A DNA stretch of 64,000 nucleotides from the NCBI RefSeq assembly GCF_019175385.1, contig NC_083346.1, positions 60,975,821 through 61,039,820 on the forward strand, in the 5' to 3' direction. This stretch comes from Lycium barbarum (taxonomy: Eukaryota; Streptophyta; Magnoliopsida; Solanales; Solanaceae). This document shows, one piece after another, positions 11,209-23,572 of the stretch (positions are counted from its first letter, which is position 1; every line of letters begins with the position of its first letter). The translations under genes were made by a program, and so were the position numbers. The notes under the pieces are model-generated. The model saw nothing but the letters and a program-made list of their open reading frames with translations. It made no database searches and was not told the DNA's origin.

Positions 11209-12627
11209 TTAACACCCACATATCATAGGAAATGCCGAAAATGTACCTGTGGCCGCATCTGCGGAAGGATCAGGATCCTGCCGTCCTGCCAATGCGTATA
11301 TACGGTGCAGAGGGCCGGCTGAACTGGGTGGCCCTCCTCTGCCTCGACCACGACCTGCTGGAGCCTGGGAGGCCTGTCCTGGAGGGCGCACGGACGGTGA
11401 TGAACCCACTGCTGACCCGGCGGGCTGAGCTCTACTTCCCTCATTCCTTAGCGGACAATCTCGCATCAAATGGACAGTCCGCCCGCAGGCATAACATGCA
11501 CCTGTATCCCGGTAACACTGTCATGAGTGTGGCCTGCCACACCGAGCACACCGTAGTGGGGGTTGCCCCGTCCTGCTGGAATCAGCTCTATACTGGGACC
11601 CCGAAGCTCTAGTACCCTGATCTGGTCCCGAATACGTAGAACGATCAAATCCCCTATCCGCAAATTGAGGTGGCGCACTGGCCACTGATTGGCCTGAATA
11701 CCTAGATTGCCCCTGTGCCTTCCCCCCTCTGTACTCGCTTCTAGTCCCTGAAGATTTGCCCCTTTTTCTAGAACCCCTATCTGGATAACGCTCCCCTCTC
11801 CGCAACTGATACTGTTCCTCCAGGTTTTGGGCGTGGGCCTGGATACGGGTAATAGTCATCCCGTCCTGGAGTGAAGCCGTCAAGCACTCCTTAACTAAAT
11901 GTGGCCCCAGCCCACTCACAAACCGGTGCACGTGATCTCCCATATTAGCTATCATGGCTTGGGCATACCTGGCCAACGAGTTAAAACGAAGACTGTATTC
12001 TCGAACGCTCATATTTCCCTGTCTAAGGTTCAAGGACATATCGGCTCGAGCCCGTCGAACCTCCGGTGGTAGAAAATGTCGCAGAAATGCCTCAGTAAAT
12101 TCCTGCCAAACCGGGGGAGGGGTATTTGCTCCCCTCGAAGATATCCAACTACTATACCACAGAACTACTACATCCCGCAATTTGTATGAAGCCAATTCCA
12201 CTGACTCTGTATCCGAAGCATGTATGATTCTCAGTGTCCTCAGCATCTCGTTTATAAAGCTCTGCGGGTCCTCCTCCGGTTTCGATCCGTAAAACTCCGG
12301 AGGTTTCAGGGTAATAAAGTCACGAGCCCTTGCACTCACCGCCCTGTCTCCCGGGTCTACATCTTGCCGCTGAACCTGTGCGGCAACTAGCTGAGTCAAT
12401 AACTGGATGGCCTCTGTCATCTGCTGGCCCGGAGCTGCTGGCGGTGGAACTGGAGGTGCTGGGGCTGGAGCTGAAACTCTTTCCTGCTCGGCTGATACAG
12501 GGGAAACAGGAGGAGTCTGAGGGGGAGCTTCATTATAGGACTCGTCTTCTTCTTGCTTCCGTTCAACTCTGCTTCTAGCCGCCAACTTTCCCGTCTGGGC
12601 CGCAGTAGTCTTCCTCTTCTTCCGCAT
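11209..12627 (-). pseudogene. Gag polyprotein of element C with one internal stop
   Basis: Starts at ATG 12627 (MRKKRKTTAAQTGK) and runs in a single frame for about 470 codons. A basic N-terminus is followed by a proline-rich stretch, then the gag core (LKPPEFYGSKPEEDPQSFI, VWQEFTEAFLRHFLP, MSVREYSLRFNSLARYA). A second basic RGG-rich region precedes the zinc knuckle CYACGRTVHLMRDC (CX2CX4HX4C) that packages RNA. The only break is TGA at 11521-11523 just before the knuckle, where relatives have Gly. The frame then reaches the protease-leading motif YALAGRQD but diverges before the catalytic Asp and stops. Acceptor-like TTTCAG lies two bases before the ATG. Without the stop this would be a complete Gag with no Pol. 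Confidence 0.88.
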
Positions 12628-12838
12628 TACTGAAATCGTAACATAGAATTAAGAAAAGAACAAGGAAGCCTGGTAACATAGCTCTATTGCACGATCTAGA
12701 GTACAAAGAAGGTCATATTTCCTAAATGCCCTGCAGCCTCCTGTCTATAAGTGTGGCGCGCTACACACCCATAAACAGGAGTCTACTGGACACGGCTCGT
12801 AGACAAACCCTTAAGACCGCCAGCTCTGATACCACTTC
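12628..12838 (-). other. Leader and primer-binding site of element C
   Basis: On the minus strand the PBS TGGTATCAGAGC (12834-12823) lies four bases inside the 5' LTR and matches the 3' end of initiator tRNA-Met. A stem-loop (12781-12738) begins 42 nt downstream, with arms CTCCTGTTTAT/ATAGACAGGAG, an inner stem GTGTG/CACAC, and GCGCGC in the loop. The leader ends with CGATTTCAG directly before the gag ATG. Confidence 0.85.
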
Positions 12839-14596
12839 TGTCACGACCCAACTAGGGCCGCGACGGTTACCCGATACTTGTACCGAGCACCCCCTTATCT
12901 ATCATTTTACCTCTATTACTGAGTGGGCCGTATGAACTATACCATATCTTTTTTTTTTTTGCTACTCAACATTAACATTAGCAACATGATTATGAACATA
13001 GGCTAATAAACTTTGCTAGCACATTATACCGTGACTAACAAGAACCACAAAAGTACAAAACATCTAACTGTACATATCTGTCTACGAGCCTCTAAACATA
13101 GTACACATATACATAGGAAGGGCCGAATACTGCCGTGCCCGAACATATATACACAAAATAGTACCAAGGAACTGAGGCTCCGGAACAACTGGAGCGCTGC
13201 TACAATACTGCTGATGAAGCTCCCAGGAGTCAAGTCTGTCAACCTGCTGACCTGCGCGGCATGGAACACAGCGTCCACAAGAAGGGATGTCAGTACGAAT
13301 AGTGTACCGAGTATGTAAGGCATGGAAGATAATACAAACAGAAACATAAGGTATGATTAACAATATCATGGGATCATAGGACATATAGTGATACAAGAAA
13401 GTAACCTGTACATAGGAATACCCTTTTCGGGCCGGATACCATGTATGCTTGTCTTTCCCCTAAAAAAAATATTTCTTTTTCATAAGCATAGAAAATAGAA
13501 CTTATATCATATCATGTCTTATCATATCATATCATATCGTATCATATCATATGAGATCTTGTCATATCATATCATGTCATAGCGTATCAGGTCATAGCGT
13601 ATCAGGTCATAGCATAGCACCGATCAATGTCGGCTCGCCCACATAGCACCGAAATACATCGGCTAGCCCATATATCCCGCGTCCGGGATGATAAGCCAGC
13701 TGACCAGGTGGCAATGAAACATGTTTCCCTTCCCATGCCCATGTATCCCTTCCCCCCATCCCATGTTCATATACATATCTTATATACATATGTCATATAA
13801 GCATGCAAGAGAGCCCAAAGAAGAATCATGTAGCCATCGGAGTGACGTAAGGTCGGTGACCTCCGATTACATTATGGAACAATCGTGATCGCTTTGTCTC
13901 ACCTTGAAGGAACAAGTATTTTAAGGCGAGACTACCAACGGAGAATAGCATTAGAAGTAAACATATAATGAAATCATGGGCATCATAGACGTCAATTCAT
14001 GTTTTGAAATCTTTAGAAAATAGTGTCATAGCTAGGGAATAGAAATAAGGATCATGAACTAGTTTATCACTTTCATATTCACATTGAGTCCTGAGCTTAG
14101 AAATCTTAGTCATGGAATCATTCTGGGCATACTTATCATAGGCATATTGTCTTTTCTAACATCATTGTTATCATTATCGTCATAGAAGTATTCTCGTTAG
14201 AATAGTTATAGTACTTGTCATTGATAACGGAATAAGGATCAAAAGTTTCCTTTGGATTCAACTTCAAAGTAAGTCAAACGGAACAATAAGGAAAATCCGG
14301 GAACAATGGGCCCACCTCAGGTCAAATGAGGTGGCATACCAAATTTACGTACATTACACTTCATGACATCACTTGTGAGGGTTTTAAGGTGGTCGGGTCC
14401 TGTTTATGCAAGTTTGAGGTGTTTAGGAGGTTTTTCCAACATTTCGCACACTTTCTAATTCAATTCTACTGAATGAAAAAGGGGAAACTTTAGGTGCGGA
14501 TTTCGGAGAATAGGGTTGTCCCCGAGGTTCATATCCAACATATTACGTCTAAGACATGCCATAGAAGGAAGGGTGAAGCCTTACATACCTCTCTCC

Positions 14597-17347
14597 TGTC
14601 ACGACCCACCCCCGTAGGCCGTGACTAGTGCCCGAACTGGGCTCCCCTACGCGCTCATTTACCAAATTCAGCATACAGACGACTCGTATATAAATGAATA
14701 TCAGACATGGCTCCACACTGGTGCCTACAACCATATATACTGCATAGAAGCCGGCAAGGCTATCATACTATACATAACGTACCAAAGCATACATACATGC
14801 GGCCGATAGGGCTGCCACGGCGGATGGGCCGCCCAAACGCAATTCACACAACGCGTCCAAACAAAACTGTACATTACCCACGTCTATGTCTACAGACCTC
14901 TAGTACGGAATAGCAGAATCAGATGGCGGGACAGGGCCCCGCCGTACCCTGAATAAACATAAACATATGCATCAGAAGAGTATGTACCCAAAACGTTGGC
15001 TCCGGAACAAAGGGAGCACTCCGAACAGCAAAAGGGAAATCCTACGCCGGTGGGTCACCAAAACGTGAATCTGTACCTGCGGGCATGAAACGCAGCCCGC
15101 GAAGAAAGGGGGTCAGTACGAAAGATGTACTGAGTATGCAAAGCATGAAGTACAGTAAACGAAGACATAGCCGAAGTAAAATGTACAGAAGGTGAGCACA
15201 ATAGCCAAAATACCAAAGTGTTGCATCTGACGTACAAATCATACATAAAAGGTTCCGGAAGACAAATACGGCAATCAAGATTCCAAAATACTTTGCTTTC
15301 CTTTCAGGAACATTTCCATCTCATACACACAGAAAATCAACACACAATTACCGCGGCCAAGAGTCCGGCGGTCACTATCACACATACCGTGACCAAGTGT
15401 CCAGCGGTTAGCATCCCAAACCCGACATACCGCGGTCAGGGGTCCAGCGGTCAACATCACATAGTGCGGCATACCGCGGTCAGGGGTCCAGCGGTCAATG
15501 TCGCACACACCGCGGCTAGGGGTCCAGCGGTCAATACTGTGCGCACAATAACACAAGTGCTAACTTTATTACTTTCCAAACATAAGTCACACATGCCAGA
15601 ATCATGCATCACACAAGAATCGTATATCAGGAAAAATACAGAAGGTGAGTAGCTTATCCAGAATATCAGAATACTTACTTTTATATCATACAAGAATAGC
15701 TCAAGTGAGACAAGCGAAGGAAGTTTCGGAACTTGTGGGCCCACCTCGGGTCAAGTCGAGGTGGCGGATATAAATTACAAACATTGGACTCTATGGAGTC
15801 ATCTAAGAAAGTTTCAAAGCAATCCGAATACGCTTGTGGAAGTTATGGATGTTTAGACACTTTTCCAACAAATCATAAGAATTATAGTTCAATTACATTG
15901 AACGAATAGTATGCAAAATCAAACTCGGGTTTCGATGGACAGAATTGTTCCCGAGGCTCAAGTCTTGACCTAGTATACATAGGACATGCCAAAAGAAGGA
16001 AAGAGTGCTTTACATACCTTAGCTGCGCCTTATGCTCGCTCAAATTCGATTCCCGTTTCGCCCAAAATCTACAAATGGTCATGCTTACCAATTAGAAATT
16101 TCAAGCCTTTAGAACTTGAATCTTAGCTTATACTTTTCTACAAAAATTTGGGCAGCATCTCCTCTACACATATTGCATCCCCGAGACTTAGCTCGGCCTA
16201 ATATATCAACAACAACAACCCAACAATCCAACAACATCAACAATTACCATATAAAACACAATATAACATAATTAGTCATCTTTCCAATATAATGTCATAA
16301 CCTTCATTCCAACTTCGTATTTTCAAATCAATATCGACATTCTCGTATTCATTACTAATCAAGATCATTGCAACACAATTCGGAAACATTTCATAACATT
16401 TCCACAAAATATTCACAAGATATACAAAATATACAACTTTCCACCCAAAACCATAATCCACCTAAACTTCCAATCTTTAACATAAACATCCATAACATAT
16501 TCTTATCTTCCAATTTCATTTACAACCACAACAATTTGCATCTTACAACTTCATTCAACTTTCATTTCCCATATAAATTCTACCATAACCACAACTAGAA
16601 TACAACACAAAAATTCAACTCATCAGACCTATACATTAACACACACACACGGCCACCTTCATATAAACACACCCACTTTTCAAACTTCCATATTTTCATA
16701 AATTCTACTCATCTCTACATACTACAACATAAACCAAACTTCATAACATAAGAAAATTAATTGATTCTTACCTTTTCTTCAAGTTCTTCACTTGCCACCA
16801 AAGTCACCTTTTTGCCAAAATAATTATATCACTTTCTAGAGAATCTTGCACTTAGTAGTAATTCCAAAAGAGATAGATTTTTGAACCGAAGGATTGAGCT
16901 CCAAGAATTTTTTTTCTTTTTTTTTTTCCTTTCTTTTTCTCTACTTGGCCGTGAGCCTTTTTTTTCTCTTCTTCTCTCAATTTCTTTTGATTTCTTGAAG
17001 CTTCTAATTGAAGATGACTCATATATGGTCCTTTATTATAATTTAGCACATTGAAATTAATAAAATTCCATGGGCTTGGGCCTCACAATGGCCGGCCACC
17101 CCCTTATCAATTGGGCCTCATTTTTCTTTTCATATTTTTGAGCCCAATTGGTTAAAATTCTTGTTTTGTAATTCCCGAAACTAATTCCCAAAATTCCAAT
17201 TTTTGCCCTTGGCCTCCTCTCTTATTTCCACAAAAATGTTATCATAGCCGGCACATTCATACTAAGTAAGGTCCAAATATAGCCTCATTCATTACAAACC
17301 AAGTTATCTCGAATTTTTCCGAATATGCAAAAATGCCGGATATAACA
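14597..17347 (-). repeat. Solo LTR s1 inside element C's 5' LTR
   Basis: A 2,751-bp LTR with TGTCACGACC at its left end and GGATATAACA at its right (minus-strand orientation). It is flanked by a perfect 5-bp target duplication TCTCC (14592-14596 and 17348-17352). No internal region remains, so it is the product of LTR-LTR recombination. It contains donor-like AAAAG|GTAAGA (from 16771), the CCACCTC inverted repeat (15737-15766), the double hairpin (15075-15148) and the CCGCGG minisatellite. Confidence 0.95.
15350..15535. repeat. Minisatellite with CCGCGGTCAGGGGTCCAGCGG units in solo LTR s1
   Basis: About five imperfect units of 35-45 bp, each carrying an ACCGCGG...GTCCAGCGGTCAA core, in tandem within the LTR. 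The duplicate lies at 33880-34065. Confidence 0.85.
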
Positions 17348-18766
17348 TCTCCGCTCCTTATGCTATTCCAAATTCAAGTTGCAAATCCGCCAAAATCTAC
17401 AAATTGGTCACATTTACCAAACTTTGATTAGAGCATTTAGAATTGGAATCTTAAGCTAATACTTGGCTATCGAAATTCGGCAGCACTTCCCCTGTAAATA
17501 CACCATCCCCAAAATTCAACTTAACCAATTTTTAATCAACAACAATCCGGGAATTCAACCCGGCCAAACTATCAACATAATGTCAACAACCATACTAACA
17601 ATTTCCATATTCAATCCAAGATACATTATAACAACTTAGTCAACTAACTACTTCCTTCAAACCTTCCAATTCCAATAAAAACAATAACAACCTTATAATA
17701 TATATTCCAACAACACCATACTAATATCATTGTCTTCCATACATGTAAGAACATAATATTCAGTTTACATAAACCTCAAAAACAAGTCTCCAACTTCTAC
17801 AACTCCACTAAACTTATTAAGCTTTTATTAGCAATATAAAATCCACACACTAACAACCAAATTACCAATAAAATTTGTTCACCAACCCTTCACGATACAA
17901 CAAATATACACGACTATACACATGCTATACATCACACGGCCAACATCATGCACACATAGCTACAACCTCACAAAATCATCCAACTTCCATTACTAACATA
18001 GCATTCACTACAACAACAACCAAACACTAAATAAAATAATTAAAACATGATTCCTACATACACATAGGCATACACGGCCACACACCTATATTCTTGTTCT
18101 TCATGAATTTTACTCACTTTTGCATACTACAACATGCATAAACATCCATAACATATAAGAAAAGAGTTTCACCTCACCTTTTTCTCCACTTCTTCACTTG
18201 ACTAGAATTGACAACTTGTATGATTATGGGTTTTTTGCTTCAATAACAACTCTACTTTGTTAAGGACCCTCCACTTGGTAGAAAATGATTTTTGAAGGAA
18301 TGTTTTTGTCAATTTTCTTGGGAAATTTTGTCTTGGCCGAGAGGCCCTTGAAGCTTCTTCTTTTCTTCTTCTTTTTTTTTTCTTGAATTGTCTAGAAGAT
18401 TGTGGGACTAGTTAGAAGACTTGGTCTTCTTTTAATATCATGGATTTTAATCCAACATGGGCTTGGCCCATCAAGAAGGATGGATAGCCAACCTTGGCCC
18501 AAAAAAATCAAGCCCACTTTTTTTTTTTTGTACTTCATGACAAATTTTAATTTTTCCAATTTCCAAATTTTCCCTTCGTCTTCCTCCATAATTCCACGAG
18601 TCATATTGCGAATTTACCTTTTCGCCCCTAGCCTTTCTTATCATTTCCACTCCTAAACTTTTCATAAGCAACTCATATGCCAAACAAAACAAAAATAAGG
18701 TCCTGCTTGTTGTCTTTCCGCGATTGTCTTGAATTTTCCGATTACACAAAAATGCGGGATATAACA

Positions 18767-18926
18767 TATAGCTCTATTGCACGATCTAGGATAAGAAGGA
18801 AAGATGACATTCTAAATGTCCTATAGCTTCCTGTTTATAGATGTGGTGCGCAACACACCGATAAACAAGACTCTACTAGAAACGGTCTGTAGACACTCCG
18901 AGGATGAACCGCTCTGATACCACTTT
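18767..18926 (-). other. Leader and primer-binding site of element D
   Basis: This is the remnant of D's internal region between its 5' LTR and the point where C inserted. PBS TGGTATCAGAGC is at 18922-18911 (minus strand). The conserved post-PBS hairpin is at 18869-18830 (arms CTTGTTTAT/ATAAACAGG, inner stem GTGTG/CACAT). The rest of D's internal region is left of the window. Confidence 0.85.
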
Positions 18927-19129
18927 TGTCAGGACCCAACCCCGTAGGCCGTGACTGGTGCCCGAGCTGGACACCCGTATACACACTTGTTAGCCATATG
19001 ATAAATCAACACAAACATAACATGGAACTTATGAAGGCCAAAGCATAGTCTCAGAGCTGTCACATAAAAGTATAAATATGTGCCGCAACCTGTCTCCTGA
19101 GGAGTCACACCTATCAACAGATAACGCAG

Positions 19130-19290
19130 TATGTACGCCGACAAGGCTGTCATAACATGTGGGAACGTCCCGACTATATATATATATATATATGCCAGCC
19201 GACAAGGCTGCCACTACGTAACAATAACACAAGTAAGCCGACAAGGCTGCTATCACAACATGACAACATATGCAAGCCGGCAAGGCTGCT
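19130..19290. repeat. GCCGACAAGGCTG tandem units in element D LTR
   Basis: Four imperfect units of about 40-60 bp, each with GCCGACAAGGCTGC or a close variant and its own small inverted repeat GCCG...GGC, plus a TA run. Duplicate at 37660-37820. A single related motif occurs near 14750 in s1. Confidence 0.75.
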
Positions 19291-20373
19291 ACAACGATAG
19301 AACACGCGTACTGATCAAACACACAACTGATCCCATCTAAATACAACCCACATACATGTCTACAGACCTCTAAGAGTTTCAACAGTGAAATATGATGGGA
19401 CAGGGCCTCGTCGTACCCTTAGACAATATATATATATATTTAGATAAAAAAGGATCTATACCAAATCTGGGCTCCGGAACAACGGAGCTCTCCAAGATAG
19501 CAGAAGGAAAGTCCTAAGCTGGCGGCTCACCAAAGCGAGTATCTGTACCTGCGGGTATAAAACGCAGCCCCCGAGGAAAAGGGGTCAGTATGAAATATGT
19601 ACTGAGCATGTAAAGCGGGAAATACAGTAAAAGGAGCATATCTGAAATAAGGAGTACAGGAAATAAGTACAATGTTCAGAATATCAAAACACTTGCCTTT
19701 GAAACATAATCATGCTTGTCAATATCATATATCATATACATATATACCGTACCCAGCCCTCTAGTGAAGGACTCGGTGAATAAAGTCATCATATGCCCTC
19801 CTGGCCGCCATAACATGTCATTATATCATCATATCATCATATCATCATCTCATCATCATGTCATCATATCATCATATATATATACCATACCCGGCCCTCT
19901 AGTGAGGGACTCTGTGAACAATGCAGTGAAACTGTGCACGATAACATACCCGGCCCGGGACTCGGTGAAAGATATATTGAGGCATGCACGAGCAGAGTAG
20001 TGAGAAACCATATGCAATTTTAAACATTATCAAGATTCAATGGAATACTCAAAACGAACTAGTATTTGCAAATTCAAATAATAATCATATCAAGTACCTT
20101 CGGATGTCCCTGTGGATTTTATCAAAATGGAACTTTGAAATCATATGTACATATCAAAATAATAATAAATCAAATTCTGAGAATCAAGAACATTAGCCAT
20201 CCTAGTGGCTCTAAGAATAGGAACTTCTTTGGAACCATATACATATCGTCTATTCGTTTTGTAAGGATCATGCCAAAAAAAGGAAGAAGTGTTAACTTTA
20301 CATACCTTTGGCGTTTATTCGTAACACAACACGTATACGCTGCCCAAAGTTTCAACCTATATTAAGACGTCAA

Positions 20374-23349
20374 TGTCACACCCCAACCTTACTAGGGTGT
20401 GATGGGCACCCGACCCCATACTCGGAGCCGAGCGAACCCGCTGACTCTTATTACATACTTAATCTCTTTAGACTCTTGCATCAATAAGAAATGAAAAACA
20501 TAGTAAAGCTTTCAGAATTTTTCCTTTCATTGTACTCAATTCAAATAAAATCTATCATCACATGAAACTCGTAACATAAAACAGAATAATACATCGACTG
20601 GTGGAGCCGATTACAATACCGACATTCTATACCCATGACTCTGTCTGCAAAGTCTCTAACTTCGAACAAGACATCATAGCATAGTACTCTGACCCAGCAA
20701 CACTCCAGGGCAAATGGAGCTTGCCAACTCCGCTGGAACATCTTCTATAATAGCTTCTACTCATCTAGGTGTACCTGCGCGGCATGAAACGCAACCCCCG
20801 AAGAAAAAGGGGTCAGTACGAGCAATGTACTGAGTATGTAAGGCATGTATAGTAACATAGTAAGAGTTGTAATTATGAATAATAACAGAATGGAGATATA
20901 GTGCATATCATGGGGTAAAAGCGTAACCTGTACATCTGAGTGCCTTTTAGGCGGGTACCATGCATGCTTAGTGCTGCGGAACGTCCAACCCAATCCATAT
21001 TTATATACATCATACTTTACTTTCTTTGAAAACATTTCTTGTTCATATATATATATAGAAAATAGAACATAACATATTGCCGAGGCGTCGGCAGCCGATC
21101 CATTTAACCACATATGTCCCGCGTCCGGGCATCCCGCGTCCGGGATGATATCATGTCATATAATACCAACTGATCAGGTGGATACACGTATATAACGCTC
21201 TGGCCCTCTTTCCCATATACATATGCATGTATCATGTACATATATTAGTGTCTATAGCGCTCTGGCCCTTTTTCCCATATACATATACATTTATCAGCGT
21301 CTATAGCGCTCTGGCCCTTTTTCCCATATTCCCCATATACATATACATATATCATATAGGCAGCATGCAGGAGAGCCCAAGAAATGCTATAAGTCTATCG
21401 GAGTGCGTAAGGTCGGTAACCTCCGATTATATTATGGAATAAGCATCATGGCTTTGTCTCACCTTGAAGGAACAATTATTATAAGATGAGACTAGCAACG
21501 AATAACAGCGTACATAAACCGACACCTGAAGGCTCAGAAACAAGTTTCGGGTCAATCCGACTTAGTATAAGAAAGTTATGAGCGTTTGAAGTACAGAACC
21601 TTTTACGAACGTTTCAGAGGCCATTTTTGGAAAAAAAATCATTCTTATCATCGTTATCATAGAAATATTCTCATCTTTGACATCATCATTTTCATCGTGA
21701 AACATATCCATCGTTATTGTCATATCCATCGTTATTGTCATAAAAGCTTACAAAATCATAAACCTCTGTTTTGATAGAGTACGGACACTTTGGAAAAATA
21801 CTTACGAGTTATTGGGAAGAAAATCATGTCTTGGAATCATAAACATCTAACTTTTGAAAACAATGAAAATATGGAAACAATTATGAGATCATAACATCGG
21901 AATCATGCCTTTGAAAGAAAGAGACCAGCCTTAACATACCTACTCCACGTCCTATTAGCTACGCTTAATTGTCCAAGCTCGCTATCGCTAGTCTACATTC
22001 AAGAAGATTTACATGATCATTAGATTCATCGTCACGCACACTTGTCTTAGTCTTTCATATAAATTCACTTATGATCTGCCGAAATTTCGGCAGCATCTCC
22101 CCTGTAAATACACCATCCCCGAGAATCTAACTCGGCCCAAATCATCAATCAACAATCCGAGAATTCAACTCGGCCAAATTATCACAACAATACCAACAAT
22201 CATACCAACAACATCAAAATCAATTCAAGACGCATTCTAATGTTAACAACCTTTGTTATACAATTCAACGACACTTCATTTATATTCAATTCAATTCACA
22301 TAGCATTCAAAACAACCCAATCAATATGCTACTTCACCCGAAACCTCCCAAATTCAACAAGAACAATAACAACCTATTTCCTTCTTTCAAATTCAATCAC
22401 CACAACCCAACTTACAATCTTCCAAACAAATGTCTCACTTCCAAGTTCATGAATTATGTCAACAACCCATACATTAACAAATTTATTCTTACAAATATAA
22501 GAAACCACACTAATGTCACACTAACTTCTTCCATAATCCACAAACAATCACAACTTCATTTCCAACCATTAAATCCTCATTTTACATCATAGAATCCACA
22601 ACAACAACAACCAAAACACTAGATAAAATTGACTCATTCTCTTCTATATCACACAATAACCACACGGCCACACTACTATATTCATATTTTCATGAATTTC
22701 ACCCATTTCTACATACCACAACATACACAACCATTCATAACATATAAAAGAAGATTAATTCTTACCTTTTTCCACTTACTTCTCACTTGGCTAAGATTTG
22801 TAGCTTGCAAGAATAAATGTTTTTCTTGCTCCAATGACCACTTCACTTTGCTAGGGACCTTCCAATTGGTTGTTTGGCTAGAAGAAAATAATTTTTTTTT
22901 TATCAAAATTTCCAAGGTCTTGTTTGGGAAGCTATGGCCGAATGGCCTCCTCTTTTTTTCTTTTCTCTCTAAGTTTCTTGAGTCTTCTAAAGATGAAGAT
23001 GATAATATGGAAATTATGACATCTTTTCTCTTATTTATTAAACTTATATGTGGGCCTAAGCCCATTCCATGTTTCACGGCCCACTTGGCCTTTTTGTGCA
23101 AGACTATTATTTTTGTATTTGGTCTTGCAATTCATGAAAAATTATTTTCCAAATTCCGAATTCGCCCTTAGCTTTTCCTCAATATTACCATGAACCACCT
23201 TGTGAAATTCCCTTTTTGCCCCTAGCCTTTCTTAACATTTCCACGCTAATAAACAACTTGTATATAAAAAAAAATTGGAACATAGTCTTGCCCTTAACCT
23301 ACCACGACCACCTTGAACTATCCGAATGTATAAAAAACGGGATATAACA
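20374..23349 (-). repeat. Solo LTR s2 inside element D's LTR
   Basis: A 2,976-bp LTR from TGTCACACCCC (20374) to GGGATATAACA (23349). Flanks are GTCAA (20369-20373) and ATCAA (23350-23354), a 5-bp target duplication with one change that fits G-to-A decay at a CpG on the left copy's context. It contains donor-like AAAAG|GTAAGA (from 22765), a CCGAAATTTCGG palindrome near 22078, three repeats of a GCTCTGGCCC unit (21190-21350) and the double hairpin (20772-20845). No internal region and no gene. Confidence 0.9.
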
Positions 23350-23572
23350 ATCAAGAATTATGGTTAAGCTACGAGGAGATTCAAAACGTTTCCCAACGTT
23401 AGCAACTCCTTTCTAGACAATTTAGACGACGGTTTCCTTACATCCCAAACTAATTACATACTAGTCAAGCTAATGCCAATAATTATACGTTTAAGTACTA
23501 TATCGAGGCTATTCAAGACAAGATGCAAGAATCACTCCGAACAGCCCGCACAACATTCCAAACAGTCCACGC

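Larger units (their letters stand above)
9665..18766 (-). mobile_element. Element C: gag-only non-autonomous Ty3/gypsy element (TR-GAG type)
   Basis: Read on the minus strand: 5' LTR (18766 to 12839, interrupted by solo LTR s1), PBS, leader, gag, about 470 bp of non-coding sequence, polypurine tract, and the start of the 3' LTR (10738 to 9665), where element B interrupts it. The internal region is only about 2.1 kb and contains no protease active site, RT, RNase H or integrase. The shape matches terminal-repeat retrotransposons with a GAG domain, which are mobilised in trans. By hand I count about a dozen substitutions between the roughly 1.07 kb of LTR shared by its two ends. Confidence 0.9.
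12839..18766 (-). repeat. 5' LTR of element C, interrupted by solo LTR s1
   Basis: The LTR proper is 12839-14596 plus 17353-18766, about 3.17 kb, starting TGTTATATCCCGC at 18766 (minus strand) and ending GTCGTGACA at 12839. It holds donor-like AAG|GTGAGG (intron side from 18177), the inverted repeats at 14308-14334 and 13836-13867, an ATCAT-rich low-complexity tract at 13500-13610 and the double hairpin at 13251-13325. No gene is seen. Confidence 0.9.
5041..23572. repeat. Tandem duplication, copy 1 (18,532 bp)
   Basis: The segment from AAGTCCATGGGCAATTTGG (5041) to AACAGTCCACGC (23572) is repeated head to tail at 23573-42102. The coordinate offset is 18,532 before the first A-run near 7136 and 18,530 after the second near 7210, because both runs are 16 bases here and 15 in copy 2. 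Apart from the one frame crossing those A-runs, every sizeable reading frame in this copy recurs with an identical translation. The breakpoints share the five bases CGCAA (5038-5042, 23570-23574, 42100-42104). Confidence 0.97.
18927..23572 (-). repeat. 5' LTR of element D, copy 1, cut by the duplication junction
   Basis: Starts (its 3' end) at 18927 with TGTCAGGACCC and is interrupted by solo LTR s2. It stops at the duplication breakpoint 23572 before reaching its true end; the complete form is the right-hand copy ending at 43801. It includes four GCCGACAAGGCTG units (19130-19290), an ATCATC-rich tract with CCCGGCCCTCTAGTGA repeats (19730-19970) and the double hairpin (19547-19618). No gene is seen. 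Confidence 0.88.

Noticed and set aside
11954..12292. Plus-strand frames within element C gag
   Set aside because: They are shadows of the minus-strand gag, which has the domain matches.
12823..12834. tRNA genes at the TGGTATCAGAGC sites
   Set aside because: Only the 12-base primer-binding complement is present next to each LTR; no cloverleaf can be drawn.
15350..15535. CRISPR-like or regulatory spacer array in the CCGCGG repeats
   Set aside because: The units are adjoining imperfect minisatellite repeats inside a plant LTR, without regular unique spacers.
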